A stretch of DNA of 64,000 nucleotides, from the NCBI GenBank assembly GCA_028140145.1, contig JAOIOC010000005.1:19433-83432 (forward strand), written 5' to 3'. This document shows, in pieces, positions 52,130 to 62,105 of this stretch. The DNA is from SAR86 cluster bacterium (GTDB lineage Bacteria; Pseudomonadota; Gammaproteobacteria; Magnimaribacterales; AG-339-G14). The stretch's first letter is position 1. Each line of letters opens with the position of its first letter. The translations under genes and the position numbers were made by a program. The notes below the pieces were generated by a model. That model had not been told where the DNA came from, ran no database searches, and saw only the letters and a list, made by a program, of their open reading frames with translations.

Positions 52130-54745
52130 CTATTTTCTTTTTTTCCTTTTGGCTTTGGCTTGAAGTCTTCTCATTCTTCTGTTTCCTGAAAATTCTTCAT
52201 TTGGTTCAGATTTATTTTTATTGACTTGTTCTTGTGGCGAATCAAAAGCGGATTGAATCTCTTCTTTATGACTTATCGTGTTTTTTATTACAGAACTTTC
52301 CTGAGCTGTTTGTTCTTCTTTATTGATTTGAATTTTGGATAAAAACTTAATGGCTTCGGAATTGATGTTTGTGAGAAGACCCTCGAACATTTCAAAAGCC
52401 TCTCTTTTATATTCAAGTCTGGGATCCTTTCCTGCATAACTTCTAAAGCCTATATTTTGTCTTAAGTATTCAAGAGCATTGATATGATTTTTCCAAGATA
52501 TATCTATGACTTGCAAAACAATTTGTTTTTCTAGACCAGGAAGAACTTCGCTGTATTCGATTCTTTTTTCAAGATATTTATTTTTAAGCTGACTTACAAT
52601 TTCATCGATTAATGTATCTTGATTATTCTTTTCATCATCTAAGAACTGAGCTGGGTCAAATTCAAAAGCGAAATCAGAAGACAAGGAATTCTTTAACTTA
52701 TCTGTTTGCCACTGACTTTCTACACTAGAAGGCGGCAGAAACGAATAAACTAAATCTGCTATTTCATTGAATCGCATTGAATCAATTAATTCTGTTAAGT
52801 CATCTTCCTGAAGAATTTCCTCTCTTTGTGAATATATAACCTGTCTTTGTTCATTAAGGACATCGTCAAATTCAAGAATTCTTTTTCTTAGATCAAAATT
52901 TCTTCCCTCAACTCTTCTTTGAGCTCTCTCGATCGCTCCGGTGAGCATTCTATGTTCTATGGATTCTCCCTTCTTCATACCTCCAATTGATTGCATAAGA
53001 TTTTTAACTCTTTCCGGTGCAAAAATCTTCATCAAGCTATCTTCTAATGACAGAAAAAATTGTGAGGAACCAGGATCTCCTTGTCTGCCAGATCTTCCTC
53101 TAAGTTGATTATCAACTCTCCTTGATTCGTGTCTTTCAGTTCCAATCACATGCAGACCCTCAAGAGATAAAACTTTTTCTCTGGAAGAAGCGTCCTTTTC
53201 ATTGCCTCCTAAGACGATATCTGTTCCTCTTCCTGCCATATTTGTCGCTATGGTTACAGCATTTTGAGCTCCTGCCTGAGATATTATTTCAGCCTCTCTT
53301 TCATGTTGTTTTGCATTCAAAACGTTATGTTCAATTTTTCTTTGTTTTAGTTTGCTAGATATTAATTCAGAAGTTTCTACGGAAATTGTCCCAACCAAAA
53401 TTGGCGCGCCGGTAGAGTTAATTTTCTCTATTTCCTCAACAAGAGCATCGTACTTCTCCTCAAGGGTTAAATAAATTTTGTCTTCCTTATCGTCTCTGAT
53501 CATGGGCAGGTTCGTTGGTATGACAATGGTCTCTAAAGAGTAAATTTCCTCAAACTCTTGAGCTTCAGTTTCAGCAGTTCCGGTCATGCCAGATAATTTA
53601 TCGAAGAGTCTAAAAAAGTTTTGAAAAGTGGTTGATGCTAAAGTCTGACTTTCGACTTGGATATTTACATTTTCCTTTAGTTCAAGCGCTTGATGAACTC
53701 CGTCTGATAATCGTCTACCTGGTAAAGCTCTTCCAGTGTTTGTATCAATCAATACTACTTGACCATTTTGCACAAGATAATCTGTGTTTTTTTCAAACAG
53801 ATTAAAGGCTCTTAGGGAAGACTGAACCATATTTAATAATTTTAGATTTTCACTCGCATAGAGCGAGTCATCCTCTTTAAGAAGTCCGTTGTGTACAAGA
53901 AGACGTTCAACGTTTTCATGACCTTTCTCGGTAAGTTCAGCAGATCTTACTTTTTCGTCAATCTGAAAATCTCCTTCTACAAAAACATCTCCTGTTTCCA
54001 AATCAAATTCTTCTTGCTTAAGACGAGGAATTATTTGGCCAATCTTTTTATATATTTCAGAATTATCTTCGGCGACACCGCTTATGACTAAAGGAGTTCT
54101 AGCCTCATCAATCAGGATTGAATCTACCTCATCAACCACAGCAAAAAAAAGGTCTTTTTGCATTTTATGGGCTTTGTCCATTGCCATGTTATCCCTTAGA
54201 TAGTCAAAACCAGCTTCGTTATTCGTTATGTAAACAACATCTGCCTGATAGGCATTTTTTTTCTCTTCAAAACTTTGATTTGGAACAACATGACTTACTG
54301 TCAATCCAAGGCCTTCAAACAAGGGCCTCATCCAATTTGCATCCCTTTCAGCTAGATACTCGTTAACAGTAATCACGTAAACACCTTTTCCGGTCAAAGC
54401 GTTTAAGTAACAGGGTAGAGTAGCCACAAGGGTTTTTCCCTCACCGGTAGCCATCTCAGCGATCTTCCCTTCATTAAGAATAACTCCTCCAACGAGTTGG
54501 CAGTCATAATGTCTCAGACCCAAATTTCTTTTACTCGATTCTCTAACTAATGCAAATGCTTGAGGAAGTACTTTTTCTAAGGCTTCCCCTGAACGAACTT
54601 GATCTCTCAGTTCATTAGATTTTGCCAGTAAATCATCAGCATTTAATTGCTCAAGAGAGGACTCCAAAGAATTAATTTGATCAACAGTTTTGGAAATACG
54701 GTTGATGACTCTTTTATGTTTTGAGCCAAATAAAAAGCCAAACAT
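52130..54745 (-). CDS. secA: Preprotein translocase ATPase SecA (no C-terminal zinc-binding motif)
   Basis: GEGKTLVATLPCYLNAL; VVDEVDSILIDEARTPL; NMAGRGTDIVLGGN; C-term SGNRRMRRLQAKAKRKKRK. Confidence 0.97.
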   Translation of the reverse strand: MFGFLFGSKHKRVINRISKTVDQINSLESSLEQLNADDLLAKSNELRDQVRSGEALEKVLPQAFALVRESSKRNLGLRHYDCQLVGGVILNEGKIAEMATGEGKTLVATLPCYLNALTGKGVYVITVNEYLAERDANWMRPLFEGLGLTVSHVVPNQSFEEKKNAYQADVVYITNNEAGFDYLRDNMAMDKAHKMQKDLFFAVVDEVDSILIDEARTPLVISGVAEDNSEIYKKIGQIIPRLKQEEFDLETGDVFVEGDFQIDEKVRSAELTEKGHENVERLLVHNGLLKEDDSLYASENLKLLNMVQSSLRAFNLFEKNTDYLVQNGQVVLIDTNTGRALPGRRLSDGVHQALELKENVNIQVESQTLASTTFQNFFRLFDKLSGMTGTAETEAQEFEEIYSLETIVIPTNLPMIRDDKEDKIYLTLEEKYDALVEEIEKINSTGAPILVGTISVETSELISSKLKQRKIEHNVLNAKQHEREAEIISQAGAQNAVTIATNMAGRGTDIVLGGNEKDASSREKVLSLEGLHVIGTERHESRRVDNQLRGRSGRQGDPGSSQFFLSLEDSLMKIFAPERVKNLMQSIGGMKKGESIEHRMLTGAIERAQRRVEGRNFDLRKRILEFDDVLNEQRQVIYSQREEILQEDDLTELIDSMRFNEIADLVYSFLPPSSVESQWQTDKLKNSLSSDFAFEFDPAQFLDDEKNNQDTLIDEIVSQLKNKYLEKRIEYSEVLPGLEKQIVLQVIDISWKNHINALEYLRQNIGFRSYAGKDPRLEYKREAFEMFEGLLTNINSEAIKFLSKIQINKEEQTAQESSVIKNTISHKEEIQSAFDSPQEQVNKNKSEPNEEFSGNRRMRRLQAKAKRKKRK

Positions 54746-54748
54746 TTT

Positions 54749-55669
54749 TTATCCTGTACTCGGGTCAATGATTGGATCGATATATCTGATGAACTGATTG
54801 CCTTCCTCTGCAGTAATTATTTCCCAAGTATCAGGATTATCGATAAGTTTTCTTAAAAGTTGGTTATTATGAGAATGACCAGATTTATAACCTTCAAAAG
54901 ATCCAATTAGATTGTGTTTTAGTAAATATAAGTCACCAATGACATCAAGAATTTTATGTTTAACGAACTCATCCTCTGACCTCAAACCTTCTTCATTAAG
55001 AATTTCATTTTCACCAATTGCTATAGCATTTTTCTCACTTGCTCCTAGAGCTAAGTTTTCTTTTTTTAATGCATCAACTTCACTCATGAAGCCAAAAGTT
55101 CTTGCACGAGATATCTCTTTGAGAAAAGTTGTTGAATTGAAGTCAATGGTAGCCTTGTTGGGCTGTCTTTTATGAACAGGATGATCATAATCAAGTTCAT
55201 AACTTACTTTGAAACCATCATAGGGCGAAAGTGATACTCTTGCACCATTATTAGCTTCCACAGATACCGGTTTTTTTATTTTTATAAATTTTTTAACTTC
55301 TTTTTGCTCCTTTATGCCAGCTGATTGGATCAAAAAAACAAAAGGATTTGCCGAACCATCCATAATAGGGACTTCAATGTCATTAATTTGGACATAAGCA
55401 TTATCGATGCCTAAACCTGCAAAAGCAGAGAGCATATGTTCAACTGTAGAGATTTCAATATCTCCACTTACCAGTGTTGTTGCGAGCGCTGTAGCTCCTA
55501 CGTTTTCAACGGTAGCTTGGATCTCAACAATTGGGTCACAGTCAACTCTCTGAAAAATAATCCCAGTATCTTCAGGTGCGGGTAAAAGTTTTATTGTAAT
55601 TTTTCTGCCTGAATGCAAACCTACGCCACTTGCCTTGATGGGATTAGTTAAAGTTCTTTGAGCTAGCAT
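54749..55669 (-). CDS. lpxC: UDP-3-O-acyl-N-acetylglucosamine deacetylase
   Basis: [52 protein letters not shown]. Confidence 0.96.
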   Translation of the reverse strand: MLAQRTLTNPIKASGVGLHSGRKITIKLLPAPEDTGIIFQRVDCDPIVEIQATVENVGATALATTLVSGDIEISTVEHMLSAFAGLGIDNAYVQINDIEVPIMDGSANPFVFLIQSAGIKEQKEVKKFIKIKKPVSVEANNGARVSLSPYDGFKVSYELDYDHPVHKRQPNKATIDFNSTTFLKEISRARTFGFMSEVDALKKENLALGASEKNAIAIGENEILNEEGLRSEDEFVKHKILDVIGDLYLLKHNLIGSFEGYKSGHSHNNQLLRKLIDNPDTWEIITAEEGNQFIRYIDPIIDPSTG

Positions 55670-55671
55670 TT

Positions 55672-56382
55672 CTAGTTTGTTCTTTGTCTATTAATCTCAA
55701 AAACAATTACTGAAGTTGCAATAGCTGCATTGAGACTCTCCAATTTATCGCTTATTGGAATCTTGATTATTTTATCGCATTTTGATTTTAAAGTTTCTTG
55801 AATACCTGTATTTTCTGAACCTATTATTAAGCCTATTTTTTTGGAAAAATTAGTATCGTAAATAGATTCTGACTGTGAACTCCCTTCAGCTCCATAGATT
55901 AAAAACCCTCTAAGCTTTAGCATCTCTGCAATCCTCTTAAGGTTTGGCACAATCACAAATGGAATAAGTTCGCTTGATCCTTTTGAAACCTCTCTTACCG
56001 ATTTAGTTAAATGACATGCCCTGGATTTTGGAACCACTACCGCATCAACCATTCCACCCAAGCTTGTGCGGAGGATTGACCCTAGGTTGTTGGGATCCGT
56101 TATGTGATCGAGCAAAAGAATAACGGCATCCTCTTTATTTTCTGATAATTTTTCCAGGTACTCTATATTTTTTGGTTCTGATGGTTTAAAAATCAGATTG
56201 ATCTTTTTATCTGGATTTTTAAATTTTTTTATTTCAATTTTTAATTTCTTCTTTAAAGCGATCTTTTTTATTTCTTTAATTCTTTTTGAAATTGAATTGT
56301 CATCTACTTCCAACAACCTAACTGACTCAGGTTTGTTAGCAAGTAAAGTTTTGATCGTATTTAAATCTGATGTCTCGAACAT
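55672..56382 (-). CDS. rlmB: TrmH-family rRNA 2'-O-methyltransferase (RlmB-like)
   Basis: [51 protein letters not shown]; downstream of rnr. Confidence 0.9.
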   Translation of the reverse strand: MFETSDLNTIKTLLANKPESVRLLEVDDNSISKRIKEIKKIALKKKLKIEIKKFKNPDKKINLIFKPSEPKNIEYLEKLSENKEDAVILLLDHITDPNNLGSILRTSLGGMVDAVVVPKSRACHLTKSVREVSKGSSELIPFVIVPNLKRIAEMLKLRGFLIYGAEGSSQSESIYDTNFSKKIGLIIGSENTGIQETLKSKCDKIIKIPISDKLESLNAAIATSVIVFEINRQRTN

Positions 56383-56384
56383 TT

Positions 56385-58247
56385 TTATGCTGGTATTAAA
56401 CTTATTTTACCTTCATAAGGATGCACCGATTCGATAATGCAACTCATTTTATCTCCAATGCTTATCGTACCCTGTCTACTGACTAAGGATTTCATCTCAT
56501 AATTAAAATTGTAATATTTATTTTTGAATGCGCTTATGTGACACAATCCTTCAATGTTAATTTGATCTAGCTTTACAAATACTCCAAATTCTGTGACTCC
56601 GGTTATGATTCCAGAAAATTTATTCCCTATATAATTTTGCCCGCATCGCGATCTCAGAACTTTATCTGCTTCCTTAGAGATTTGATCAGCCTCTCTTTCT
56701 CTAAAACTGCAATTTTCTGCAATGTCAGCTAAATCATTTTTTGATAAAGATTTAAATTTCTTGTTATGAATAATTTGTTTTATACATCTATGAACCACTA
56801 AATCTGGATATCTTCTGATGGGTGAGGTGAAGTGTAAATATTCATCTAAACCCAAAGCGAAATGTTCACTCCTCTCAGAGGAGTATATTGCGAGTTTCAT
56901 GCTTTTTAGAATTTCAAGAGCTAAGATTTCATTGATCTTATGCTTTGAGGTTTTTTGAACCCAATCGAAAATGGATTTTCTTGAAAGATTAAAATCTTCT
57001 GATATGGGTAAACCTCTTGATTGAAGAAATTTTTGTAATGAAATGATCTTATCCATATCTGGGAAGTCATGAAATCTAAAAATAGTGCTTATTTGATTTT
57101 CCTTTATAAATTTTGCAGCAGATATGTTTGCCAAAATCATGCATTCCTCAATGGCCCTATGACTCAAATATCTAGTTACCGGAACAAAAGCTTTTAGTTT
57201 TCCTTTCTTAACTTCTGGTCGGTACTCATTCATTTCAAAATCTATTGCGAGCCTTTGTTTCCTTTTTTCAATTCTTTTTTTACATATTTCCAACAATTTC
57301 TTTAAATCATTTGAAAATTCTGGATGTCTATTTATGTCATCTTTCTCAAGATTTGAAAGTTCGTCGTAAGTAAACCTTTTCTTCGATTCGATAATTGCTG
57401 AATAAAATTTAAAAGTTTTGAGAGAACAATCTTTATCAAGAATCATTTCGCAGATCAGCGTTAACCTTTTTTCAAGGGGGCGAAGAGAGCAAATATCATT
57501 TGATAATTCTTTTGGTAGCATTGGAATAACTTTTGAATTTAAATAAATTGACGTTGCTCTTTCTGCAGCCACTTTATCCAAGGAAGATCCCTCAGAGACA
57601 AAAGCAGAGACATCAGCAATCGCTACTAATAATTTATATCCATTTGAAGTTTGTTCGCAGCAAATTGCATCATCAAAATCTTTTGCATTTTTACCATCAA
57701 TAGTAAAAAAATTTTTGTCAGTTAAATCTTCATATTCAGAAGGAAAATTTCCAGAATTATGTTCTTTCAAAATCCTATTTATTTCTGGCAAAATTGTTTT
57801 TGGAAAAGTTCTCTTAATATTAAGATTTGTTTGCAAAGCAATCTCGTCTGCTTCTTCAAAAATATTTGAAAATATAAGTTGCTCAACTATGTAACCTTCA
57901 GGCCTATGTTTTAAGCTTGGTTGTTTTTTTATTTTTATTTTACAAAAGTCACCATTTTTGAGTTTTTTAGAAGTATTCTTTTTTATAACTATTTCTAGAT
58001 GAAATTCATTGTTGACGGATTCTGCAATCCATCCTTTGTTAGTTTTTTTTAATTTACCTATGACTTCGGTTGTATTTCTCTCGATTATTTTTTGAATGGT
58101 TGCTTTATCTTGCTGAACTGAACATTCAACCTTATCGCCCGGAAATACTTTGAATAATTCCTTTCTTGAAAGTTTAAATGATAGATCTTCAGATACTAAT
58201 AAAGATCCTTTGCCATTTTTTGAAAGTTTTACAATTCCTTTAAACAT
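56385..58247 (-). CDS. rnr: Ribonuclease R (RNB family), short form
   Basis: DLTDKNFFTIDGKNAKDFDDAI; HFTSPIRRYPDLVVHR; C-terminal S1 domain GVTEFGVFVKLDQINIEGLCHIS. Confidence 0.93.
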   Translation of the reverse strand: MFKGIVKLSKNGKGSLLVSEDLSFKLSRKELFKVFPGDKVECSVQQDKATIQKIIERNTTEVIGKLKKTNKGWIAESVNNEFHLEIVIKKNTSKKLKNGDFCKIKIKKQPSLKHRPEGYIVEQLIFSNIFEEADEIALQTNLNIKRTFPKTILPEINRILKEHNSGNFPSEYEDLTDKNFFTIDGKNAKDFDDAICCEQTSNGYKLLVAIADVSAFVSEGSSLDKVAAERATSIYLNSKVIPMLPKELSNDICSLRPLEKRLTLICEMILDKDCSLKTFKFYSAIIESKKRFTYDELSNLEKDDINRHPEFSNDLKKLLEICKKRIEKRKQRLAIDFEMNEYRPEVKKGKLKAFVPVTRYLSHRAIEECMILANISAAKFIKENQISTIFRFHDFPDMDKIISLQKFLQSRGLPISEDFNLSRKSIFDWVQKTSKHKINEILALEILKSMKLAIYSSERSEHFALGLDEYLHFTSPIRRYPDLVVHRCIKQIIHNKKFKSLSKNDLADIAENCSFREREADQISKEADKVLRSRCGQNYIGNKFSGIITGVTEFGVFVKLDQINIEGLCHISAFKNKYYNFNYEMKSLVSRQGTISIGDKMSCIIESVHPYEGKISLIPA

Positions 58248-58269
58248 TTATGTCTCAATGAGTTACTCA

Positions 58270-58277
58270 AGTATACT
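58270..58277. promoter_or_regulatory. Palindromic TATACT box in divergent rnr/oxidoreductase region
   Basis: AAGTATACTT (58269-58278) is a perfect palindrome; gives a -10-like TATACT on each strand. Confidence 0.4.
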
Positions 58278-58283
58278 TTTTCA

Positions 58284-59213
58284 ATGGGTAATAAGCTCAA
58301 ATTTGGATTACTGGGAGCACTAGGGTACATAGCTCCTCGCCATATTCAAGCAATCAATAATATTAGCGCAGATCTAAAATGTGTCAGTGATTTGGATTTT
58401 AACTCAGCCCAAAAAAAAGAATTCCTTTCTAAGAACATAGAAACCCTTGATAGTCTTGAGGAAATGATCAAATTCCATCAGAAAGATAACTTAGACTATA
58501 TTTCTATCTGCACTCCAAATCACTTACACGCTGATCAAATAATTACTTGCTTGGAAAATGATATCAATGTGATTTGTGAAAAGCCCCTCGCTTTATCTGT
58601 TTCAGACTTAGATAGGATTAGAAAATCTGAATCCGTTTCTGCTGCTAAGGTTTTTACAATTATGCAATTAAGATTTCATGAATCAATAATTCAATTGAAA
58701 CAAAATATAACCTCACAAAAGTCAGATGAAAAACATGAGGTCATCCTGATATATGCTACGACAAGAGGTTCAGAGTTTTTTTCTTCCTGGAGAGGAAGTG
58801 AAAATAAGTCAGGGGGTATTCTTTTCGAATTTGGTATTCACTATCTGGATATTTTGATTGATATTTTTGGCCAAGTTTCAAATTTCAATGTCAACAAGTT
58901 ATCTCTCAATAAAGCTAACGTTCTTATCGAACATGAAAACGCGAAAGTATTAATAATGATCAATGTTTTATCCAAAGAAAAACTTAAAGAAATGGGACAA
59001 GAGGAAGTTCTGTATCGATCTTTCACCATAAATGGAGATGAATTTGAATTTACTGGAGGATTCCAAGATTTGCATACCAAAAGTTATGAATCAATTCTTG
59101 AAGGAAAAGGTTTTACCGTTGAGGATGCGTCCAAATCAATTAAACAAATATCTCAAATAATGGATGAGTTTGAAAAAGGATCGACTTATAAACCAATTTT
59201 AAATAATCTTTAG
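58284..59213 (+). CDS. Gfo/Idh/MocA oxidoreductase (WlbA/WbpB-like)
   Basis: FGLLGALGYIAPRHIQAI; ICTPNHLHADQIITCLENDINVICEKPLAL; WRGSENKSGGILFEFGIHYLDIL. Confidence 0.88.
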   Translation: MGNKLKFGLLGALGYIAPRHIQAINNISADLKCVSDLDFNSAQKKEFLSKNIETLDSLEEMIKFHQKDNLDYISICTPNHLHADQIITCLENDINVICEKPLALSVSDLDRIRKSESVSAAKVFTIMQLRFHESIIQLKQNITSQKSDEKHEVILIYATTRGSEFFSSWRGSENKSGGILFEFGIHYLDILIDIFGQVSNFNVNKLSLNKANVLIEHENAKVLIMINVLSKEKLKEMGQEEVLYRSFTINGDEFEFTGGFQDLHTKSYESILEGKGFTVEDASKSIKQISQIMDEFEKGSTYKPILNNL

Positions 59214-59215
59214 AA

Positions 59216-59719
59216 ATGCAAAAAATTTCAACTCCAGACCTTAGCGATCTTAATCCCGACGTTCCATTCGTGGGCTTACAATTTAATTCGTATGGAGCTA
59301 GAGATTTTCTTTACGGGCCTATAAAAACAGTTCATGCTCCAAACGATAATTCTTTTGTTAAAAAAATATTAGCAACAGAAGGACAGGGAGGTGTTCTTTT
59401 TGTCGATGGGAATAAAAGTTTTGAGGTCGCCCTCTTGGGAGACATGATTGCTGAAAATGCTTGTAAAAATAATTGGAATGGAATAATTATCCTCGGCTGC
59501 GTCAGGGATGTAGATGTCTTGAAAACAATCAATATGGGAATTTTTGCACTTGGCTCTGTTCCTAAAAAAAGTGAAAAAAAAGATAGAGGTTCCATAGATG
59601 CCCCTATTGAAATAGACGGATTGATAATAAATTCAAATGATTGGGTCTATGGAGATTCAACGGGAGTCTTAGTCTCCAAAGTGGAGCTGGCGATAGGAGT
59701 CGAACCTACGACCGCCTGA
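59216..59719 (+). CDS. rraA: Ribonuclease E activity regulator RraA
   Basis: TPDLSDLNPD; EGQGGVLFVDGNKSFEVALLGDMIAENACKNNWNGIIILGCVRDVD. Confidence 0.92.
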   Translation: MQKISTPDLSDLNPDVPFVGLQFNSYGARDFLYGPIKTVHAPNDNSFVKKILATEGQGGVLFVDGNKSFEVALLGDMIAENACKNNWNGIIILGCVRDVDVLKTINMGIFALGSVPKKSEKKDRGSIDAPIEIDGLIINSNDWVYGDSTGVLVSKVELAIGVEPTTA

Positions 59720-59757
59720 TTACAAATCAGGAGCTCTACCAACTGAGCTACGCCAGC
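59682..59757 (-). tRNA. tRNA-Thr(TGT)
   Basis: Reverse complement GCTGGCG...CTGATTTGTAATCAG...CGCCAGCTCCA; encoded CCA. Confidence 0.97.
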
Positions 59758-59776
59758 AACGAAAAGAATTATAAAC

Positions 59777-60574
59777 TCATTTCTTTAATTTTAAAGATAC
59801 TTCTCCGGAACTAAATTTCACTATCCTTTGATCCTTCAAATTTTGAGCGATTAAGAGGCCTTTTTTATCTATTCCTTTTCCAATGAATGTATCATTAGGT
59901 TTATCTTTCAGAGTAAATTCCTTATCTTTTAATAAATCTAAAGATGTAAATTTGTTAAGGAAGTAATCAAATCCTTCTTGCTCATACTTATTTAAGGTTA
60001 TGCATAATTGATTAATCATTTCTGTAATAATTGAGTTTCTATCTACTGATTGTTTCTTTTCTAATTTTATTGAGGTCCACTCTTGATCTATAAGCTCTGA
60101 ATATTCCATGTTTACATTGATTCCTATGCCAATAACTACTTTGGTCAATTCACCTACTTTTGCCGTTTCTATCAAAATTCCACAAATTTTTTTATTTCCT
60201 ACAAGAAGATCATTAGGCCACTTGATCAAAGACATCACATTTATTTTTGTAAGGACTTTAGATACTGATAAAGCTACTGCTATGCTGAGTCCAGATAAAT
60301 CTTCTTTTTCCAAATATGAGTTTAGGGAAAAATATATATTCTTAAATTTAGGACTAATCCACGATTTACCTCTTCGTCCTCTACCTTTAGTTTGCTCTTC
60401 TGCAATGCATATTTTTATATCTTTATTTTCATTTTTTTCTTTTCTTAAAAGGTAGTCATTCGTAGAACTAATGGTATCGAATACCTCTAGAACAACTTTT
60501 GATCTAAATTCATTACTAAGTTTCGATAATATTTTTTCTTTATCTAAAGGATTTTTGTTGACAACTTCTATCAT
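59777..60574 (-). CDS. birA: Biotin--[acetyl-CoA-carboxylase] ligase, without N-terminal HTH; start trimmed from 60682
   Basis: TISSTNDYL; EEQTKGRGRRGKSWISP; LIKWPNDLLVGNKKICGILIE; upstream track extension is antisense tRNA-Tyr. Confidence 0.93.
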   Translation of the reverse strand: MIEVVNKNPLDKEKILSKLSNEFRSKVVLEVFDTISSTNDYLLRKEKNENKDIKICIAEEQTKGRGRRGKSWISPKFKNIYFSLNSYLEKEDLSGLSIAVALSVSKVLTKINVMSLIKWPNDLLVGNKKICGILIETAKVGELTKVVIGIGINVNMEYSELIDQEWTSIKLEKKQSVDRNSIITEMINQLCITLNKYEQEGFDYFLNKFTSLDLLKDKEFTLKDKPNDTFIGKGIDKKGLLIAQNLKDQRIVKFSSGEVSLKLKK

Positions 60575-60588
60575 GACTCCGAGAATAC
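60558..60588 (+). promoter_or_regulatory. Candidate sigma70-like promoter for tRNA-Tyr (TTGACA-N17-GAGAAT)
   Basis: TTGACA 60558-60563, GAGAAT 60581-60586, tRNA at 60601. Confidence 0.5.
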
Positions 60589-60600
60589 CACGCTCTGACT

Positions 60601-60684
60601 GGAGGGGTTGGGGAGCGGTCAAACCCAGCTGACTGTAAATCAGCCGCTTCGGCTTCGCAGGTTCGAATCCTGCCCCCTCCACCA
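60601..60684 (+). tRNA. tRNA-Tyr(GTA)
   Basis: Class II tRNA with long variable arm; GGAGGGG/CCCCTCC acceptor; anticodon GTA in CTGACTGTAAATCAG; encoded CCA. Confidence 0.97.
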
Positions 60685-60691
60685 GAAATTC

Positions 60692-60720
60692 TTGCCTTTA
60701 TGACAAGAAAACAGTATAAA
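60692..60720 (+). promoter_or_regulatory. Candidate sigma70-like promoter for tRNA-Thr-tufB (TTGCCT-N17-TATAAA)
   Basis: TTGCCT 60692-60697, TATAAA 60715-60720, 17-bp spacer. Confidence 0.5.
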
Positions 60721-60807
60721 TGCCACCGGAGCGAAAGGTCTAGGATATTTCATTGTATTTTTAACAAGTATTTATCCTTTTTTGATCCGGAATTTATGAA
60801 CATTTAT

Positions 60808-60883
<76 letters not shown>

Positions 60884-60911
60884 GACAGTATATTTTTTAA
60901 GAGGATAGACA

Positions 60912-62105
60912 ATGGCGAAAGAAAAATTTGAAAGAACCAAACCCCACGTAAATGTGGGCACTATCGGTCACGTTGACCACGGTAAAACTACCTTGACTGC
61001 TGCTTTAACAAAAGTTTGTGCAGAGACTCATGGTTCCGGTGAAGCTGTAGCTTTTGAAGGGATCGATAATGCTCCTGAAGAAAAAGAAAGAGGTATAACC
61101 ATAGCAACATCACACGTTGAATATGATTCTCCAGCAAGACACTACGCACACGTAGATTGTCCAGGACACGCTGACTATGTAAAAAATATGATTACTGGTG
61201 CAGCCCAAATGGATGGAGCTATATTAGTTGTAAATGCCGCAGATGGACCCATGCCTCAAACTAGAGAACACATCTTATTAGCAAGACAGGTAGGTGTTGA
61301 GCACATCGTAGTCTTCTTAAACAAAGCTGATCAGGTAGATGATGCTGAGTTAATTGAGTTAGTAGAAGTAGAAATCCGAGACCTTTTAAATGAGTATGAT
61401 TTCCCTGGGGATGATACTCCTATAACCATTGGCTCTGCTTTAAAGGCTCTGGAAGGCGATGAAGGCGAACACGGAAAAGAAGCTATTCTTAAATTGGTTG
61501 AGTCATTGGACAGCCACATTCCTGAGCCAGTTAGAGATCTAGATAAGCCTTTCTTGATGCCAATTGAAGATATCTTCTCAATTCAAGGAAGAGGAACTGT
61601 TGTTACTGGAAGAATTGAAAGAGGTATGGTTTCTGTCAATGATGAGATGGAAATTGTTGGAATAAAAGACACAGAAAAAACTACTTGCACTGGTGTAGAG
61701 ATGTTCAGAAAACTTCTTGATGAAGGTCGTGCTGGTGAAAATGTTGGTGTTCTTCTAAGAGGTACAAAAAGAGAAGAAGTTGAAAGAGGTCAGGTACTGT
61801 CTAAGCCTGGTTCAATAACTCCTCACACTAAGTTTGAAGCACAAGTCTATGTATTAAATAAAGAAGAAGGTGGCAGACATACTCCTTTCTTTAAAGGCTA
61901 TAGACCGCAGTTTTATGTAAGGACAACCGACGTGACTGGTGAAGTCATTCTTCCTGATGGAGTTGAGATGGTTATGCCAGGTGATGATGTGGCAATTAAT
62001 GTTGAATTGATATCACCAATCGCAATGGAAGAAGGAATGCGTTTTGCTATCAGAGAAGGTGGTAGAACTGTTGGTTCCGGAGTAGTATCCAAAATCGTTC
62101 AATAG
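60912..62105 (+). CDS. tuf: Elongation factor Tu
   Basis: [59 protein letters not shown]. Confidence 0.99.
   Translation: MAKEKFERTKPHVNVGTIGHVDHGKTTLTAALTKVCAETHGSGEAVAFEGIDNAPEEKERGITIATSHVEYDSPARHYAHVDCPGHADYVKNMITGAAQMDGAILVVNAADGPMPQTREHILLARQVGVEHIVVFLNKADQVDDAELIELVEVEIRDLLNEYDFPGDDTPITIGSALKALEGDEGEHGKEAILKLVESLDSHIPEPVRDLDKPFLMPIEDIFSIQGRGTVVTGRIERGMVSVNDEMEIVGIKDTEKTTCTGVEMFRKLLDEGRAGENVGVLLRGTKREEVERGQVLSKPGSITPHTKFEAQVYVLNKEEGGRHTPFFKGYRPQFYVRTTDVTGEVILPDGVEMVMPGDDVAINVELISPIAMEEGMRFAIREGGRTVGSGVVSKIVQ

Noticed and set aside
60575-60682. N-terminal extension of the birA ORF (MEGAGFEPAKPKRLIYSQLGLTAPQPLQ...)
   Set aside because: It is the antisense translation of tRNA-Tyr, a known annotation artefact; true start is at 60574.
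62020-62100. Possible antibiotic-resistance substitution in EF-Tu C-terminus (TVGSGVV)
   Set aside because: Counting from the E. coli C-terminus, the Ser is not at position 375; the kirromycin-linked Ala in RFAIREGG is conserved.
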